Below, one piece after another: positions 6,178-14,638 of a DNA stretch of 64,000 nt. Source of the stretch: JBEKHT01 sp049516595. GTDB lineage: Bacteria > Chloroflexota > Anaerolineae > Anaerolineales > RBG-16-64-43. The position numbers and the translations under genes are program-made. The stretch lies in the NCBI GenBank assembly GCA_049516595.1, contig JBEKSY010000004.1, forward strand, positions 78,495-142,494, written 5' to 3'. Position 1 is the stretch's first letter; each line of letters begins with the position of its first letter. The notes beneath the pieces are model-generated. The model was given only the letters and a program-made list of their open reading frames with translations. It was not told where the DNA came from and ran no database searches.

Positions 6178-7860
6178 TCAAGCGGGCCCGGCAGGCGGAA
6201 CCACGGCCGGGATCCGCACCCTCACAACCGTTCCTTTTCCCCGTTCCGAGTGGATCGTCGCCTCACCACCCGCCGCCCGGGCTCTCTCCTCGATGTTGGT
6301 GAGCCCGTGTCCGAGCAGCTTGCGCTGGCCCTCCGTGCTGAATCCTTTGCCGTTGTCATTGACCGTGAGCTCAATCCATTCCTCATTCCGGCGCAGGTTA
6401 ATCACCACGTGAGTCGCCTGGGAATGCTTGGCCACATTGGCCAAGGCCTCTTGGGTCACATGAAAGAAACCGTTCATGGAAGCGGCCGAGAGACCCTCCG
6501 CCGCCCCATTCGAGATGTGCAAATCCACCTCGGTCAGGGTTTGAGCCCGGAACTCGCGCACCAGTTGTCGGAGGCCCGTGGCCAGATTCTCCGTGGCCAT
6601 GCGACGGGGCTGCAGGTCGAGGATGTAAGAGCGAATGTCGCGAATGACATCATTGAGGCCCTCAATCGACTTGCCCATTCTCTCTCGGGCCGATCCGGGA
6701 TCTTCCTGCAGAGATAGGCTGGCGTCTTCCAGCATCAATCCGACCGCGTAGATTGACTGGATGATGCCATCGTGCAGGTCCATTCCGATCCGCTCGCGCT
6801 CTTCCAGGACGGCCAGCCGCTGCGACTTGCGATGCAAGAGACCGTTCTCCACCGCCTCGCCCATGGTCAGACCAACCGCCCGAAATAGATCTCGCAGGCG
6901 AGGGGTCAGCTCGATCGGCCGCAGGGCCGCAAGTCCCATCACCCCGAGCACGCGATCCTTGGAGACCAGGGGGACGCATAAATAGGTGCCGAAACCGGCC
7001 TGCGCCGCGTGGCGCGGGAGCCGCGGTTGCCCGGAAAGGCTGGAGGAGAAGATCAATTCCTTTTGCTTGGCCGCACTTCCAACCAGGTCCTCCCCCAGCC
7101 GGAAGTGGTCATGGCCCAAAAAGGCTGGGGCCTGGGACCCCTTGCGGAGCACGACCGAGAACTCGTTTGTCCCCTCCTCATCGAGGAAGACTTCGCCGAC
7201 CTCGGCCTCAAACAGCGCCATGACCCGCGAAAGGGTCTTGTCCAGGATGACGTCCGGATCCAGGCTCGTCCCAACCACGTGAGCGATTTCATTCAGGATA
7301 GCCAGCTCGCGGTTGCGCTCCTCGAGCTGAGATTCGTCCTGGCTCAGCCGCTGGTAGTAGCGGGCATTCTCAATGGCCACCGCGGCATAGGCGGCCAGCA
7401 TCTCGACCAGCTGCTCGTCCCGATCGTTGAATCCGGCGCCCTCCCTCTTGTTGGTCAAGTAGATGTGGCCAATCCCTCGGTCTTGCGAGAGAATGGGGAC
7501 CCCCAGGAAGCTCTTCATGTAGGGGTGGTGCGGAGGGAAACCGACCGAACGAGGGTCTGAGACGATATCCTGCAGCCGGATCGCCCGCCTCTCCCGGACG
7601 ATGGCACCCAACAGCCCATGCCCGCGAGGAGGAGCCCCGATCGCAACCACCTCAGCCGGAGAAATGCCAGAGGTTACAAAGCGCTCAAGGGTCCCGTCGC
7701 TACCCGGGACCCCGATCGCCGCATATTGCGCATCGACGAGCCCGCGCGCGCCGTCTGCAATGTGCTGGAGGACCCCCTGCAGAGACCTTTCGCGAACGAG
7801 CTCCAAGCTTATCCGATGCAGGGCACTCAACTGCAGATCGCTGGCTCGGGTGATCTCCAC
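6178..7860 (-). CDS. GAF-GAF sensor histidine kinase (NarL/DevS-like)
   Basis: This 560-aa cytoplasmic kinase has two GAF domains (about residues 15-165 and 195-340), then a HisKA_3 dimerisation region with the phosphorylated His at about residue 363 in DLHDGIIQSIYAVG. A HATPase domain follows, with N-box QEALANVAKHS, D-box DNGKGF and the glycine box LLGHGLTNIEERA, all intact. There is no transmembrane segment, so it probably senses a cytoplasmic ligand or redox/gas signal through GAF. The GTG at 7860 is chosen because AGGAG lies 8 nt upstream; the open frame runs back to 7980 with non-homologous residues. Its likely partner is the Glu-substituted receiver directly downstream. It follows leuS on the same strand with a 135-bp gap. 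Confidence 0.9.
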   Translation of the reverse strand: MEITRASDLQLSALHRISLELVRERSLQGVLQHIADGARGLVDAQYAAIGVPGSDGTLERFVTSGISPAEVVAIGAPPRGHGLLGAIVRERRAIRLQDIVSDPRSVGFPPHHPYMKSFLGVPILSQDRGIGHIYLTNKREGAGFNDRDEQLVEMLAAYAAVAIENARYYQRLSQDESQLEERNRELAILNEIAHVVGTSLDPDVILDKTLSRVMALFEAEVGEVFLDEEGTNEFSVVLRKGSQAPAFLGHDHFRLGEDLVGSAAKQKELIFSSSLSGQPRLPRHAAQAGFGTYLCVPLVSKDRVLGVMGLAALRPIELTPRLRDLFRAVGLTMGEAVENGLLHRKSQRLAVLEERERIGMDLHDGIIQSIYAVGLMLEDASLSLQEDPGSARERMGKSIEGLNDVIRDIRSYILDLQPRRMATENLATGLRQLVREFRAQTLTEVDLHISNGAAEGLSAASMNGFFHVTQEALANVAKHSQATHVVINLRRNEEWIELTVNDNGKGFSTEGQRKLLGHGLTNIEERARAAGGEATIHSERGKGTVVRVRIPAVVPPAGPA

Positions 7861-7995
7861 TACATCTCCTATGATTATTGTAGCATTTATCCAGGAAGCC
7901 TGCAGAAGACGGCGGAAGGCTCTTCCACCCAGTGCTTTTCGAGAAGCCTCCAATTCCCTGCTCGCCGGGGAGCCTCCCACCCCCGAGGACCCTCT

Positions 7996-10900
7996 TCAAA
8001 CAACCAGGTTAATCAGCCGGTCCGGGACAAAAATGCTCTGGCGCGGCGCTTTCCCTCCCAGCCACTTGGCCACGCTTTCCAGTTGCAAAGCAGCCTCGAG
8101 CGCCTTCGCCTGAGCGATTCCCGCGGGCACCTGCAAGCGGTCGCGCACCCGACCATTGACCTGGACAACCAGGGTGATGATCTCGTCCTCGGCCAGTTGC
8201 GGGTCGAATTCCGGCCATGGTTGCTGATGGATCGAGTATTCCCTCCCCAAGCGAGACCAGACCTCCTCGGACAGGAAGGGGGCAATCGGGGCGAGAAGGA
8301 GCAGCAATCCGTCTTGGGCCTCTTGGAAGGCTTCATCGCTCACGGGTTGAGATTGCGCATCATAGAGAGCGTTGGTAAGCTCCATCAGCGCGGAGATGAC
8401 CGTGTTGAACCGGAACCCCTCGATATCGGCGGACACTTTGCGAATGGTTTTGTGCAGCTTACGCCGCAGGCTTCGATCGGCCAGCCCGGTCGGGTCTGCC
8501 GGCTTCGGCCGCGGGCTCGGACGCAGCAGCAAATCCCACGCTCGCCGCAGCCAGCGGTGCGTCCCCGACAGCCCGTTGGTGTTCCAGGCCGTCGTCTGCT
8601 CAAAGTCGCTGATAAACATCTCATAGGCGCGCAGCGCGTCGCCTCCGTAGTCCCTCACCACCTCGTCCGGAGTGATCACGTTGCCCTTGCTCTTGGACAT
8701 CCGCTCCTTGCCATCCGGAGCCAGGATCACGCCCTGATTGCGCAGCCGACGAAAGGGCTCGAGGAAAGGGAGATGCCCCAGGTCGTGAAGCGCTTTCGTC
8801 CAAAAGCGAGCGTAGAGCAAGTGCATGACAGCGTGTTCGGCGCCGCCCACGTACGTGTCCACCGGCAACCAGTACGAAACCAGCTTTTTCCCGAACGCAG
8901 CCTGCTCGTTGCGAGGGTCGGCAAAGCGCAGGTAATACCAGGAGGAGCAGGCGAACGTGCCCATAGTATCCGTCTCGCGCGCGCCCTTTGTTCCGTCCGG
9001 CAGACGCACGCTCACGAACCGTGGGATGCCTGCCAGCGGAGATTCCCCAGTCCCGGTCGGTTCGTAGCTTTCGACCTCGGGCAGCCGCACGGGAAGGTCC
9101 GCCTCCGGCACCGGCACCTCCCCTTCCCGCGTGTGGAGGATGGGGATGGGGGTTCCCCAATAGCGTTGCCGGCTGATCCCCCAATCCCGAAGCTTGTAGT
9201 TCACCTTGCGCCTACCCTTGCCCGTGGCCTCCAGCCATTCGGTGACCTGGGTTGCGGCCATCTCGCCCGGGGTCCCAGTGAATCGGTCCGAGTTGATCAT
9301 CGCGCCGTATTCCGCGTGGAAGAGAACATCGCGGTAGAACTCTACGGCATAGAGCATCTCCATCACGCTTCGCTTGCCACGCACATCCGGTTCGAGTTCA
9401 TGACACCGTCTCAGAATGCGTTCTTCGCTTTCGGCCGTTCCCCAGACTTCGGTCCCATCTGCAAAAATGAACAGCCAGTGGGTCCCCACAACCTCATTCC
9501 AAGAGTCGGGCCGAACAAACCTGCGCGCAAGTTCGATGTAGCGGTTTATCTTCTCGGGCGGGATGCTCACGTAGAGGGACCCCATGCGCTCCTCGAAGGG
9601 GATCCCTTCGTCGCGTAGGGCCTCCGCGAAACCCTCTTTCATGGTTCCACCCAGGGCGAACGACTTCGTCCGCTGATCCGGACGATCGATCACCGGCAGG
9701 ATGGGGAGCCCGTACTTTAGGGCGAATTGAAAGTCCCTTTCATCGTGTCCGGGCACAGCCATGATGGCCCCGGTGCCGTAGGTGAGGAGCACATAGTCAG
9801 CCACCCAGACCGGGATGCGTTGACGGTTCACCGGATTGAGGGCGAAGGCTCCTGTGAACACCCCTGTCTTCTCCTTCTCTGCCGCTACCCGATCCACCTC
9901 GGATTTTGTCCGGGCCTGCCGGACGTACGCCTGCACTTCAGCCCTCTGGCCAGGGGAGGTCAATTGGTCAACCAGAGGATGTTCGGGGGAGAGAACCATG
10001 AACGTGGCTCCCCACAGCGTGTCGGGGCGGGTCGTGAAGACACGCAGCATGCCGGCCGTGGTCTCGAAATCCACCTCGGCTCCCTGGCTGCGCCCAATCC
10101 AGTTCCGCTGCATGATTTTGATGTGCTCGGGCCAATCGATGCCATCCAGGTCGGCCAGCAGCCTCTCGGCATAAGCCGTGATTCGGAAAAACCATTGCAT
10201 CAGGACTTTCTTCTCGACCAGCGCCCCGCTGCGCCAACCGCGGCCATCAATCACCTCTTCATTGGCCAGCACGGTCTTGTCCACCGGATCCCAGTTGACG
10301 AGTGCGGGTGCGCGGTAAGCCAGACGGAAGTGGCTGAGGAACTCCGAGTGCTCCTTTGCCCCCATGCCCTTCCACTGTCGCGCGGTCAAGGGCTCGGCGC
10401 CGGGGATGCCTCGCGTCCCGTTGCGAGCCAGTTCCGCCTCAAGCTTGCGGATCGGCACGGCCCGGTCCAGGCGCGGGTCATACCAGGCCTTGTAGAGTTG
10501 GAGGAAGATCCATTGGGTCCAGCGGTAGTATTCGGGCTTGGAGGAGTTGATCTCGCGGCTCCAGTCATAGGAGATGCCGATCAAGCCAAACTGCCGCTTG
10601 TAGTTGGCAGAATACTGGGCGATCAGTCTCGCTGGGTTCGTCTTCATCTTAAGGGCCGCGTTCTCTGCGGGTAGGCCAAAAGCATCCCAACCCATCGGGT
10701 GCAGGACGTTGTAGCCCCGCATCCGGTGATAGCGGCTAAGCACGTCCGTGGGAACGTAGTTGCGGCAGTGGCCGACGCTCAGTCCATCCCCGGAGGGATA
10801 GGGGAAGAAATCGAGTATGTACACCTTCGGCCGCTCATCGGGGCGGCCCGTGCGGTAGAGAGCATCGCGTCCCCATTGCTCCATCCACCGGGCTTCGAAT

Positions 10901-11169
10901 TCCAGAGGCTGGTATTCTGGCGAGGCCGAAAAAGGGCCAATTCGGTCGGCCCTCGCACGGGCAACGCCCCTCTTCGCGCGCGGGCCGCCAGCCGCGCGAG
11001 GGGCGACCCGGGCCGTCTTCGACGGCCTTGCCGTTCTGCGGGCTGCCTCCTTCGAGCTCGACCGGCGCGGATGAGCGGGCTTGGAGGAATGTCCCCGCGA
11101 TCTGACCTTGCCTCCCGCCACCTTGTTTTGGCTCGCCTTGTGCGGCTTTCTCCTGTCGATTCCCGCCAT
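7996..11169 (-). CDS. leuS: Leucyl-tRNA synthetase with basic N-terminal extension and editing-domain insertion
   Basis: The 1057-aa enzyme charges tRNA-Leu. Visible motifs: PSGDGLSVGHCRNY (HIGH equivalent SVGH, residues 131-134), the CP1 editing-domain motif TTRPDTLWG (379-387), GTGAIMAVPGHDERD (465-479), WGISRQRYWGTPIP, and KERMSKSKGN (KMSKS equivalent, 821-830). Three features are unusual. An 84-residue Lys/Arg/Ser-rich tail precedes the catalytic core. Additional residues at about 233-275 precede a zinc-knuckle region that has lost its cysteines (NWDPVDKTVLANEEVIDGRG). About 100 extra residues lie at the end of the editing domain (about 515-620). The ATG at 11169 is supported by AGGAGAGGCGAC upstream. 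Expression is under T-box control. Confidence 0.96.
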   Translation of the reverse strand: MAGIDRRKPHKASQNKVAGGKVRSRGHSSKPAHPRRSSSKEAARRTARPSKTARVAPRAAGGPRAKRGVARARADRIGPFSASPEYQPLEFEARWMEQWGRDALYRTGRPDERPKVYILDFFPYPSGDGLSVGHCRNYVPTDVLSRYHRMRGYNVLHPMGWDAFGLPAENAALKMKTNPARLIAQYSANYKRQFGLIGISYDWSREINSSKPEYYRWTQWIFLQLYKAWYDPRLDRAVPIRKLEAELARNGTRGIPGAEPLTARQWKGMGAKEHSEFLSHFRLAYRAPALVNWDPVDKTVLANEEVIDGRGWRSGALVEKKVLMQWFFRITAYAERLLADLDGIDWPEHIKIMQRNWIGRSQGAEVDFETTAGMLRVFTTRPDTLWGATFMVLSPEHPLVDQLTSPGQRAEVQAYVRQARTKSEVDRVAAEKEKTGVFTGAFALNPVNRQRIPVWVADYVLLTYGTGAIMAVPGHDERDFQFALKYGLPILPVIDRPDQRTKSFALGGTMKEGFAEALRDEGIPFEERMGSLYVSIPPEKINRYIELARRFVRPDSWNEVVGTHWLFIFADGTEVWGTAESEERILRRCHELEPDVRGKRSVMEMLYAVEFYRDVLFHAEYGAMINSDRFTGTPGEMAATQVTEWLEATGKGRRKVNYKLRDWGISRQRYWGTPIPILHTREGEVPVPEADLPVRLPEVESYEPTGTGESPLAGIPRFVSVRLPDGTKGARETDTMGTFACSSWYYLRFADPRNEQAAFGKKLVSYWLPVDTYVGGAEHAVMHLLYARFWTKALHDLGHLPFLEPFRRLRNQGVILAPDGKERMSKSKGNVITPDEVVRDYGGDALRAYEMFISDFEQTTAWNTNGLSGTHRWLRRAWDLLLRPSPRPKPADPTGLADRSLRRKLHKTIRKVSADIEGFRFNTVISALMELTNALYDAQSQPVSDEAFQEAQDGLLLLLAPIAPFLSEEVWSRLGREYSIHQQPWPEFDPQLAEDEIITLVVQVNGRVRDRLQVPAGIAQAKALEAALQLESVAKWLGGKAPRQSIFVPDRLINLVV

Positions 11170-11227
11170 GTCGCCTCTCCTGGGCTTCTCAGACCTTGTC
11201 GTGCTCGGCCCGCCGTGCCCACGCTAC

Positions 11228-11545
11228 AAAAGGAAAAGCCTCCCATCGCTCAGGGGCGAAGGGAGGCTCCGCGGTACCACCCTGATACCCCTCCCGGAAT
11301 TGCACCCGGAGGGGCACTCATCGCGATAACGGGCATGCCCGCTGCAGGCTCACCGCCCCTTCCGCGGGTGCGGTTCACTTGCAGTTGCCGGCCTGGTCTC
11401 TCACCCAGGCCTGGACCGGCGAGTTCGGCCTCGCTGCGCTCCGCAGGCGCAATGTGGGGCTCTCATCCGGATTGACTGCCCCCCTCTCCCCACTTGCTGG
11501 CGGATGGCCTACCACCTCTCTTGGAGGTTATTCCGGCTCGTCTCC
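11228..11545 (-). promoter_or_regulatory. T-box leader of leuS
   Basis: The minus strand contains the conserved T-box AGGGTGGTACCGCGG at 11283-11269. It is followed by an intrinsic terminator: AGCCTCCC (11268-11261) pairs with GGGAGGCT (11244-11237), then TTTTCCTTTT. A CTC triplet preceded by GAA at 11423-11421 fits the leucine specifier codon in the stem I specifier loop. Uncharged tRNA-Leu should stabilise the antiterminator and allow leuS transcription. The 5' limit is approximate, and no clear separate promoter was found between the leader and tRNA-Ala(GGC). Confidence 0.93.
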
Positions 11546-11577
11546 GACCATTCTCGATTGTTAAGGGTCGTGCTCAG

Positions 11578-11651
11578 TGGACCCAGAGGGATTCGAACCC
11601 TCGACCTTCTCAATGCCATTGAGACGCGCTCCCAAACTGCGCTATGGGCCC
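11578..11651 (-). tRNA. tRNA-Ala(GGC)
   Basis: A 74-nt cloverleaf on the minus strand: acceptor GGGCCCA/TGGGTCC with one G-T pair, D-arm GCGC...GCGC, anticodon stem TCTCA/TGAGA with loop ATGGCAT (anticodon GGC), T-arm GAGGG TTCGAAT CCCTC, discriminator A. CCA is not encoded. It lies directly upstream of the leuS T-box leader. Confidence 0.96.
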
Positions 11652-11669
11652 AATCCTCGCAACTTGTTG

Positions 11670-11698
11670 ATTCTACCCGTCCAGGGGCGAAGCGTCAA
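11670..11698 (-). promoter_or_regulatory. Promoter of tRNA-Ala(GGC)
   Basis: On the minus strand TTGACG (11698-11693) is followed by a 17-bp spacer and TAGAAT (11675-11670), ending 18 nt before the tRNA 5' end. Confidence 0.75.
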
Positions 11699-11702
11699 CG
11701 AG

Positions 11703-11775
11703 TGGACCTGGAGGGATTCGAACCCTCGACCTCTTCAGTGCGATTGAAGCGCGCTCCCAACTGCGCTACAGGCCC
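11703..11775 (-). tRNA. tRNA-Ala(CGC)
   Basis: A 73-nt cloverleaf on the minus strand: acceptor GGGCCTG/CAGGTCC, D-arm GCGC...GCGC, anticodon stem CTTCA/TGAAG with loop ATCGCAC (anticodon CGC), T-arm GAGGG TTCGAAT CCCTC, discriminator A. It shares most of its sequence with the neighbouring tRNA-Ala(GGC), so the pair probably arose by duplication. Confidence 0.96.
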
Positions 11776-11807
11776 ATGCGGCTCACGGGATTCCAGCTTC
11801 CAGTGAC

Positions 11808-11837
11808 ATTCTACCCCGCGGCCGAAACGGATGTCAA
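11808..11837 (-). promoter_or_regulatory. Promoter of tRNA-Ala(CGC)
   Basis: On the minus strand TTGACA (11837-11832), an 18-bp spacer and TAGAAT (11813-11808) precede the tRNA by about 32 nt. Confidence 0.75.
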
Positions 11838-11890
11838 GCGATTGGCTCGCTGGTAGAATTGTATCCATTCCAAGACTACCCGGAGAGAGC

Positions 11891-13306
11891 ATGGGGAACC
11901 GCTCAATTGCTTCCGACTTTTCGATCGCCCCTCCTCGGGATCTGCGAGATTGTCCCTGGTGGAAGCCTAAGACCGTCTCCCTGGTGGGGTCTATCCCCGC
12001 CCAGGACCGCATCCTGCAACGCTTCGTACCTCAGCTCCTTCAATCCTTCCGGGAACAAGGGCACGAGGTTCTCCCAAAGTCCGACGGAGGGGTGAATCTC
12101 CTGCTCTCCTTCGGCAATATCCCGGACGGCTCCTCCCCAACGGCCGAGCGCGTCCCGGAGCGGGACCTTCCCTTGGCATTGACCCTGATGCGCGAATTCG
12201 GTCTGAAACGCCGCCCGGACAATCTCGTCCTGCTCGTGTCGATCCCCGAACGCTTGAGCACTCGCCCGCACCTGGAGGTGGCGGAGCTCGCCCGGCTGGC
12301 CATGGCTCGAATGGGATCTCCCAAAATGGTCTTCCTCAGCGGGGACCGGGAAACGGGAAACCTCTTCGAGACAACCTTCTGCACGCTCGAGGGAGGGCAC
12401 CCGTCCGACACGCAGCAGCTCGCCGAGCGCTTGCGCGATCGCCTCGTCACCTCCGCCTCAGCCAAGGAGATCGGGGCCGACTACGAAGTGCGCGAGGGAG
12501 CCGTGACGCGTGAGCGGTGGGAGTGCTCTCCGATCCCCAGCGTTCTGGTGGAGGCGGGCAAACGCATGGACCGGCTCCAGCTTCTCCCCGCTCCCAAGCG
12601 AATTGGAGAATATGTTTCCGGGAAAATGGCCAGGATTTACGAACACTACCTCGGCATGAAGGGCTTCAGCGAGGGGATGCTCTTCGCCTATGACCCAGGA
12701 ACCCAGACCATGATGGTTACCGCCTCCGGGAGCTGGGACGTGGACAAGCGGGCATTGCAGCCCGATGAGGTGGTGATGGTTGGCGGCCTGAAGGACGGAA
12801 AACTGCAGGTTCTTGCTCCGCCCGGCGTGCGCACCAAGGGACCCTCGGTCGAGGCCTTGGAGATGTTCAGCTTGCTTCAGTCCGTCCCGCGCGTGCGAGT
12901 CAGGGAGGCGGCTCCCGGCGCGTGGCGATTGGATCCCGCGGGGACCGTCGAGGTACCGCTCATCCGTGCGGGGATCCATGTGCACGTCGGGGTGAATTCA
13001 GCTGATGAATACTGGATTGAGAGCATCCCCGCCAACCGCAAGCTCTACCCATACGGGTTTGGGTGCGGCACGGACCTGATGTGCGGCCTGGCGCAGGATG
13101 CCGCTCGGCGCTCACGAGCCATCTCCGACCCGGCCGACCCTCGGGCCTACGTGCGGTGGCCGATGCTGTATCACGGAGACACTGCGATTGAGCTCTGGAA
13201 ACCCGGCGTTCCCGACACCCCCTTGCAAGGACTTCTCGACCTTTATGATCCCACCAAGGTCCGAGCCATCCTCTATTCGCCAGACCACATCGATCAGCCA
13301 GTCTGA
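11891..13306 (+). CDS. Conserved-looking protein of unknown function (471 aa)
   Basis: I do not recognise this family. The start at 11891 is preferred over 11831 because CGGAGAGAGC lies just upstream, and TAGAAT at 11854-11859 could be its -10. There is no signal peptide or membrane segment. An N-terminal segment (VNLLLSFGNIPDG, PDNLVLLVSIPERL) looks like an alpha/beta fold. The middle contains HYLGMKGFSEGMLFAYDP and VVMVGGLKDGKLQVLAPPGV. The C-terminus is rich in aromatic and Gly/Cys motifs (YPYGFGCGTDLMCG, RWPMLYHGDTAIELW) that could form a binding site. It is monocistronic, divergent from the tRNA-Ala genes and convergent with an LLM oxidoreductase. Codon use is like its neighbours. It is a real gene by length and start signals, but its function is open. 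Confidence 0.8.
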   Translation: MGNRSIASDFSIAPPRDLRDCPWWKPKTVSLVGSIPAQDRILQRFVPQLLQSFREQGHEVLPKSDGGVNLLLSFGNIPDGSSPTAERVPERDLPLALTLMREFGLKRRPDNLVLLVSIPERLSTRPHLEVAELARLAMARMGSPKMVFLSGDRETGNLFETTFCTLEGGHPSDTQQLAERLRDRLVTSASAKEIGADYEVREGAVTRERWECSPIPSVLVEAGKRMDRLQLLPAPKRIGEYVSGKMARIYEHYLGMKGFSEGMLFAYDPGTQTMMVTASGSWDVDKRALQPDEVVMVGGLKDGKLQVLAPPGVRTKGPSVEALEMFSLLQSVPRVRVREAAPGAWRLDPAGTVEVPLIRAGIHVHVGVNSADEYWIESIPANRKLYPYGFGCGTDLMCGLAQDAARRSRAISDPADPRAYVRWPMLYHGDTAIELWKPGVPDTPLQGLLDLYDPTKVRAILYSPDHIDQPV

Positions 13307-13416
13307 CCTCAACTCCTTTGGAAGCGGATTCCGCCACTTGCCAAACAGCCAGTGACCTCGGGGCCGGATTCTCCTGGAGGAGACCGGCGGCAAGGGGGAT
13401 AGTCTCTGCTGTCTCC

Positions 13417-14343
13417 TCAGCCGAGCTGCGGCATCAGGTCATTGGCCATTAGCTCGAGGGTTTCCTGATCGTTATTGGGGCCGCGGAAAATGCAGAGCTG
13501 GATCCCCACCTGCTCATATTCGGCCAGGAGCTCCGCGGCACGGGAGATGGTCATCAAATCCGGCGCAGTCGGAGGGATTCCCATCCGCTCGGCCTTAAGC
13601 TTAAGCGCCTGCTCGTCACGCCCCAAGACCAGGCTGGTTAGGCAAGTTCGCTCGATTTGGTCATAGTCACGTCCTTCCGCCTCGCAGTGTCGGCGGAGAA
13701 CCTCGAGCTTGTGACGTACCTGGGGCGGACTCCCAAACAGATTGCAGGCGTCGGCGTGTCGCGCTACAACGCGCAGGGTCAGCTGTTCACCGCCACCGCC
13801 AATCATCACCGGTGGGTGGGGTTTCTGCACCGGCTTGGGCTCGAGGATGGCTTCCTGGATATGAAAATAGCGGCCATCGAACGTGGCCCGTGGCTGGGCC
13901 CACATGGCCTTGATCAAGCGTACGGCCTCTTCCAGCTGGCGAATGCGAGTGGCCGGCCGCGGAGGGAACTCCCAGCCGTATTGCTTGTATTCCTTCTCAT
14001 ACCAGCCGGCGCCAATGCCCAGGGTGAGGCGACCTCGGCTAATGATGTCCACGGTGGAAGCCATCTTGGCCAGCAGGGCCGGATTGCGATAGGCAACCGA
14101 GGACACGAGCACGCCTAGTCGAGTCTTCTGGGTAACGGAGGCAAGGGCCGACAGAGTCATCCAGCTCTCCAGGAAGGGCTGGTCAGGGTCGCCGACATTG
14201 GGAATCTGAATCAAGTGGTCCATCACGCTGAACCAGGCAAACCCGTGATTCTCCGCCCACTGAGCTTTGCGCTTGAGAGCCTCGAAAGCCTCGTAGGGGC
14301 CGCCAGGGTATTGCCAGGAAGGGTTGTGAATTCCAAGTTGCAC
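13417..14343 (-). CDS. LLM-class flavin/F420-dependent oxidoreductase
   Basis: This 308-aa TIM-barrel oxidoreductase belongs to the luciferase-like monooxygenase superfamily. Typical stretches are FAWFSVMDHLIQIP near residue 35, RLGVLVSSVAYRNPALLAKM, DIISRGRLTLGIGAGWYEKEYKQYG and HPPVMIGGGGEQLTLRVVA. Many actinobacterial and Chloroflexota members of this clade use F420 rather than FMN, so this cofactor is likely but not proven. The GTG at 14343 is used because AAGGAGGATTCT precedes it; the open frame extends to 14535 with low-complexity sequence. It lies downstream of the selenoprotein-like dsbA gene on the same strand and ends convergent with the 471-aa unknown. Substrate unknown. Confidence 0.9.
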   Translation of the reverse strand: MQLGIHNPSWQYPGGPYEAFEALKRKAQWAENHGFAWFSVMDHLIQIPNVGDPDQPFLESWMTLSALASVTQKTRLGVLVSSVAYRNPALLAKMASTVDIISRGRLTLGIGAGWYEKEYKQYGWEFPPRPATRIRQLEEAVRLIKAMWAQPRATFDGRYFHIQEAILEPKPVQKPHPPVMIGGGGEQLTLRVVARHADACNLFGSPPQVRHKLEVLRRHCEAEGRDYDQIERTCLTSLVLGRDEQALKLKAERMGIPPTAPDLMTISRAAELLAEYEQVGIQLCIFRGPNNDQETLELMANDLMPQLG

Positions 14344-14638
14344 AGAATCCTCCTTGTCAGGATCTTGCCAATACCAGGGCCGGACCGACCGTCCGACGGC
14401 GCTGGGGATCAGGCAGTCACGGGCCTCGCCGCCCGGCTCCGAGCCGCTGGAGCCACGGGGCTCGCGAACGATTGTCCCGGCGAAGCCTACCTCTTGAGAG
14501 ATGTCCCAGCCCCTGTCTCCTCCCCCGTGGGGCAATCTCCCAATGTCTCATTGCCCCGCCCGGCGGCTCCCGGCTGGGGGAAGGGAACCTTGCTTGCAGC
14601 GAGCCGTCCTTGCCCTCAAGGATCCGGCCCTTCCGCGG

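Noticed and set aside
7618..9618. 666-codon open frame on the plus strand
   Set aside because: It is antisense to leuS, has no family motifs and arises from GC-rich codon bias; leuS on the minus strand is certain.
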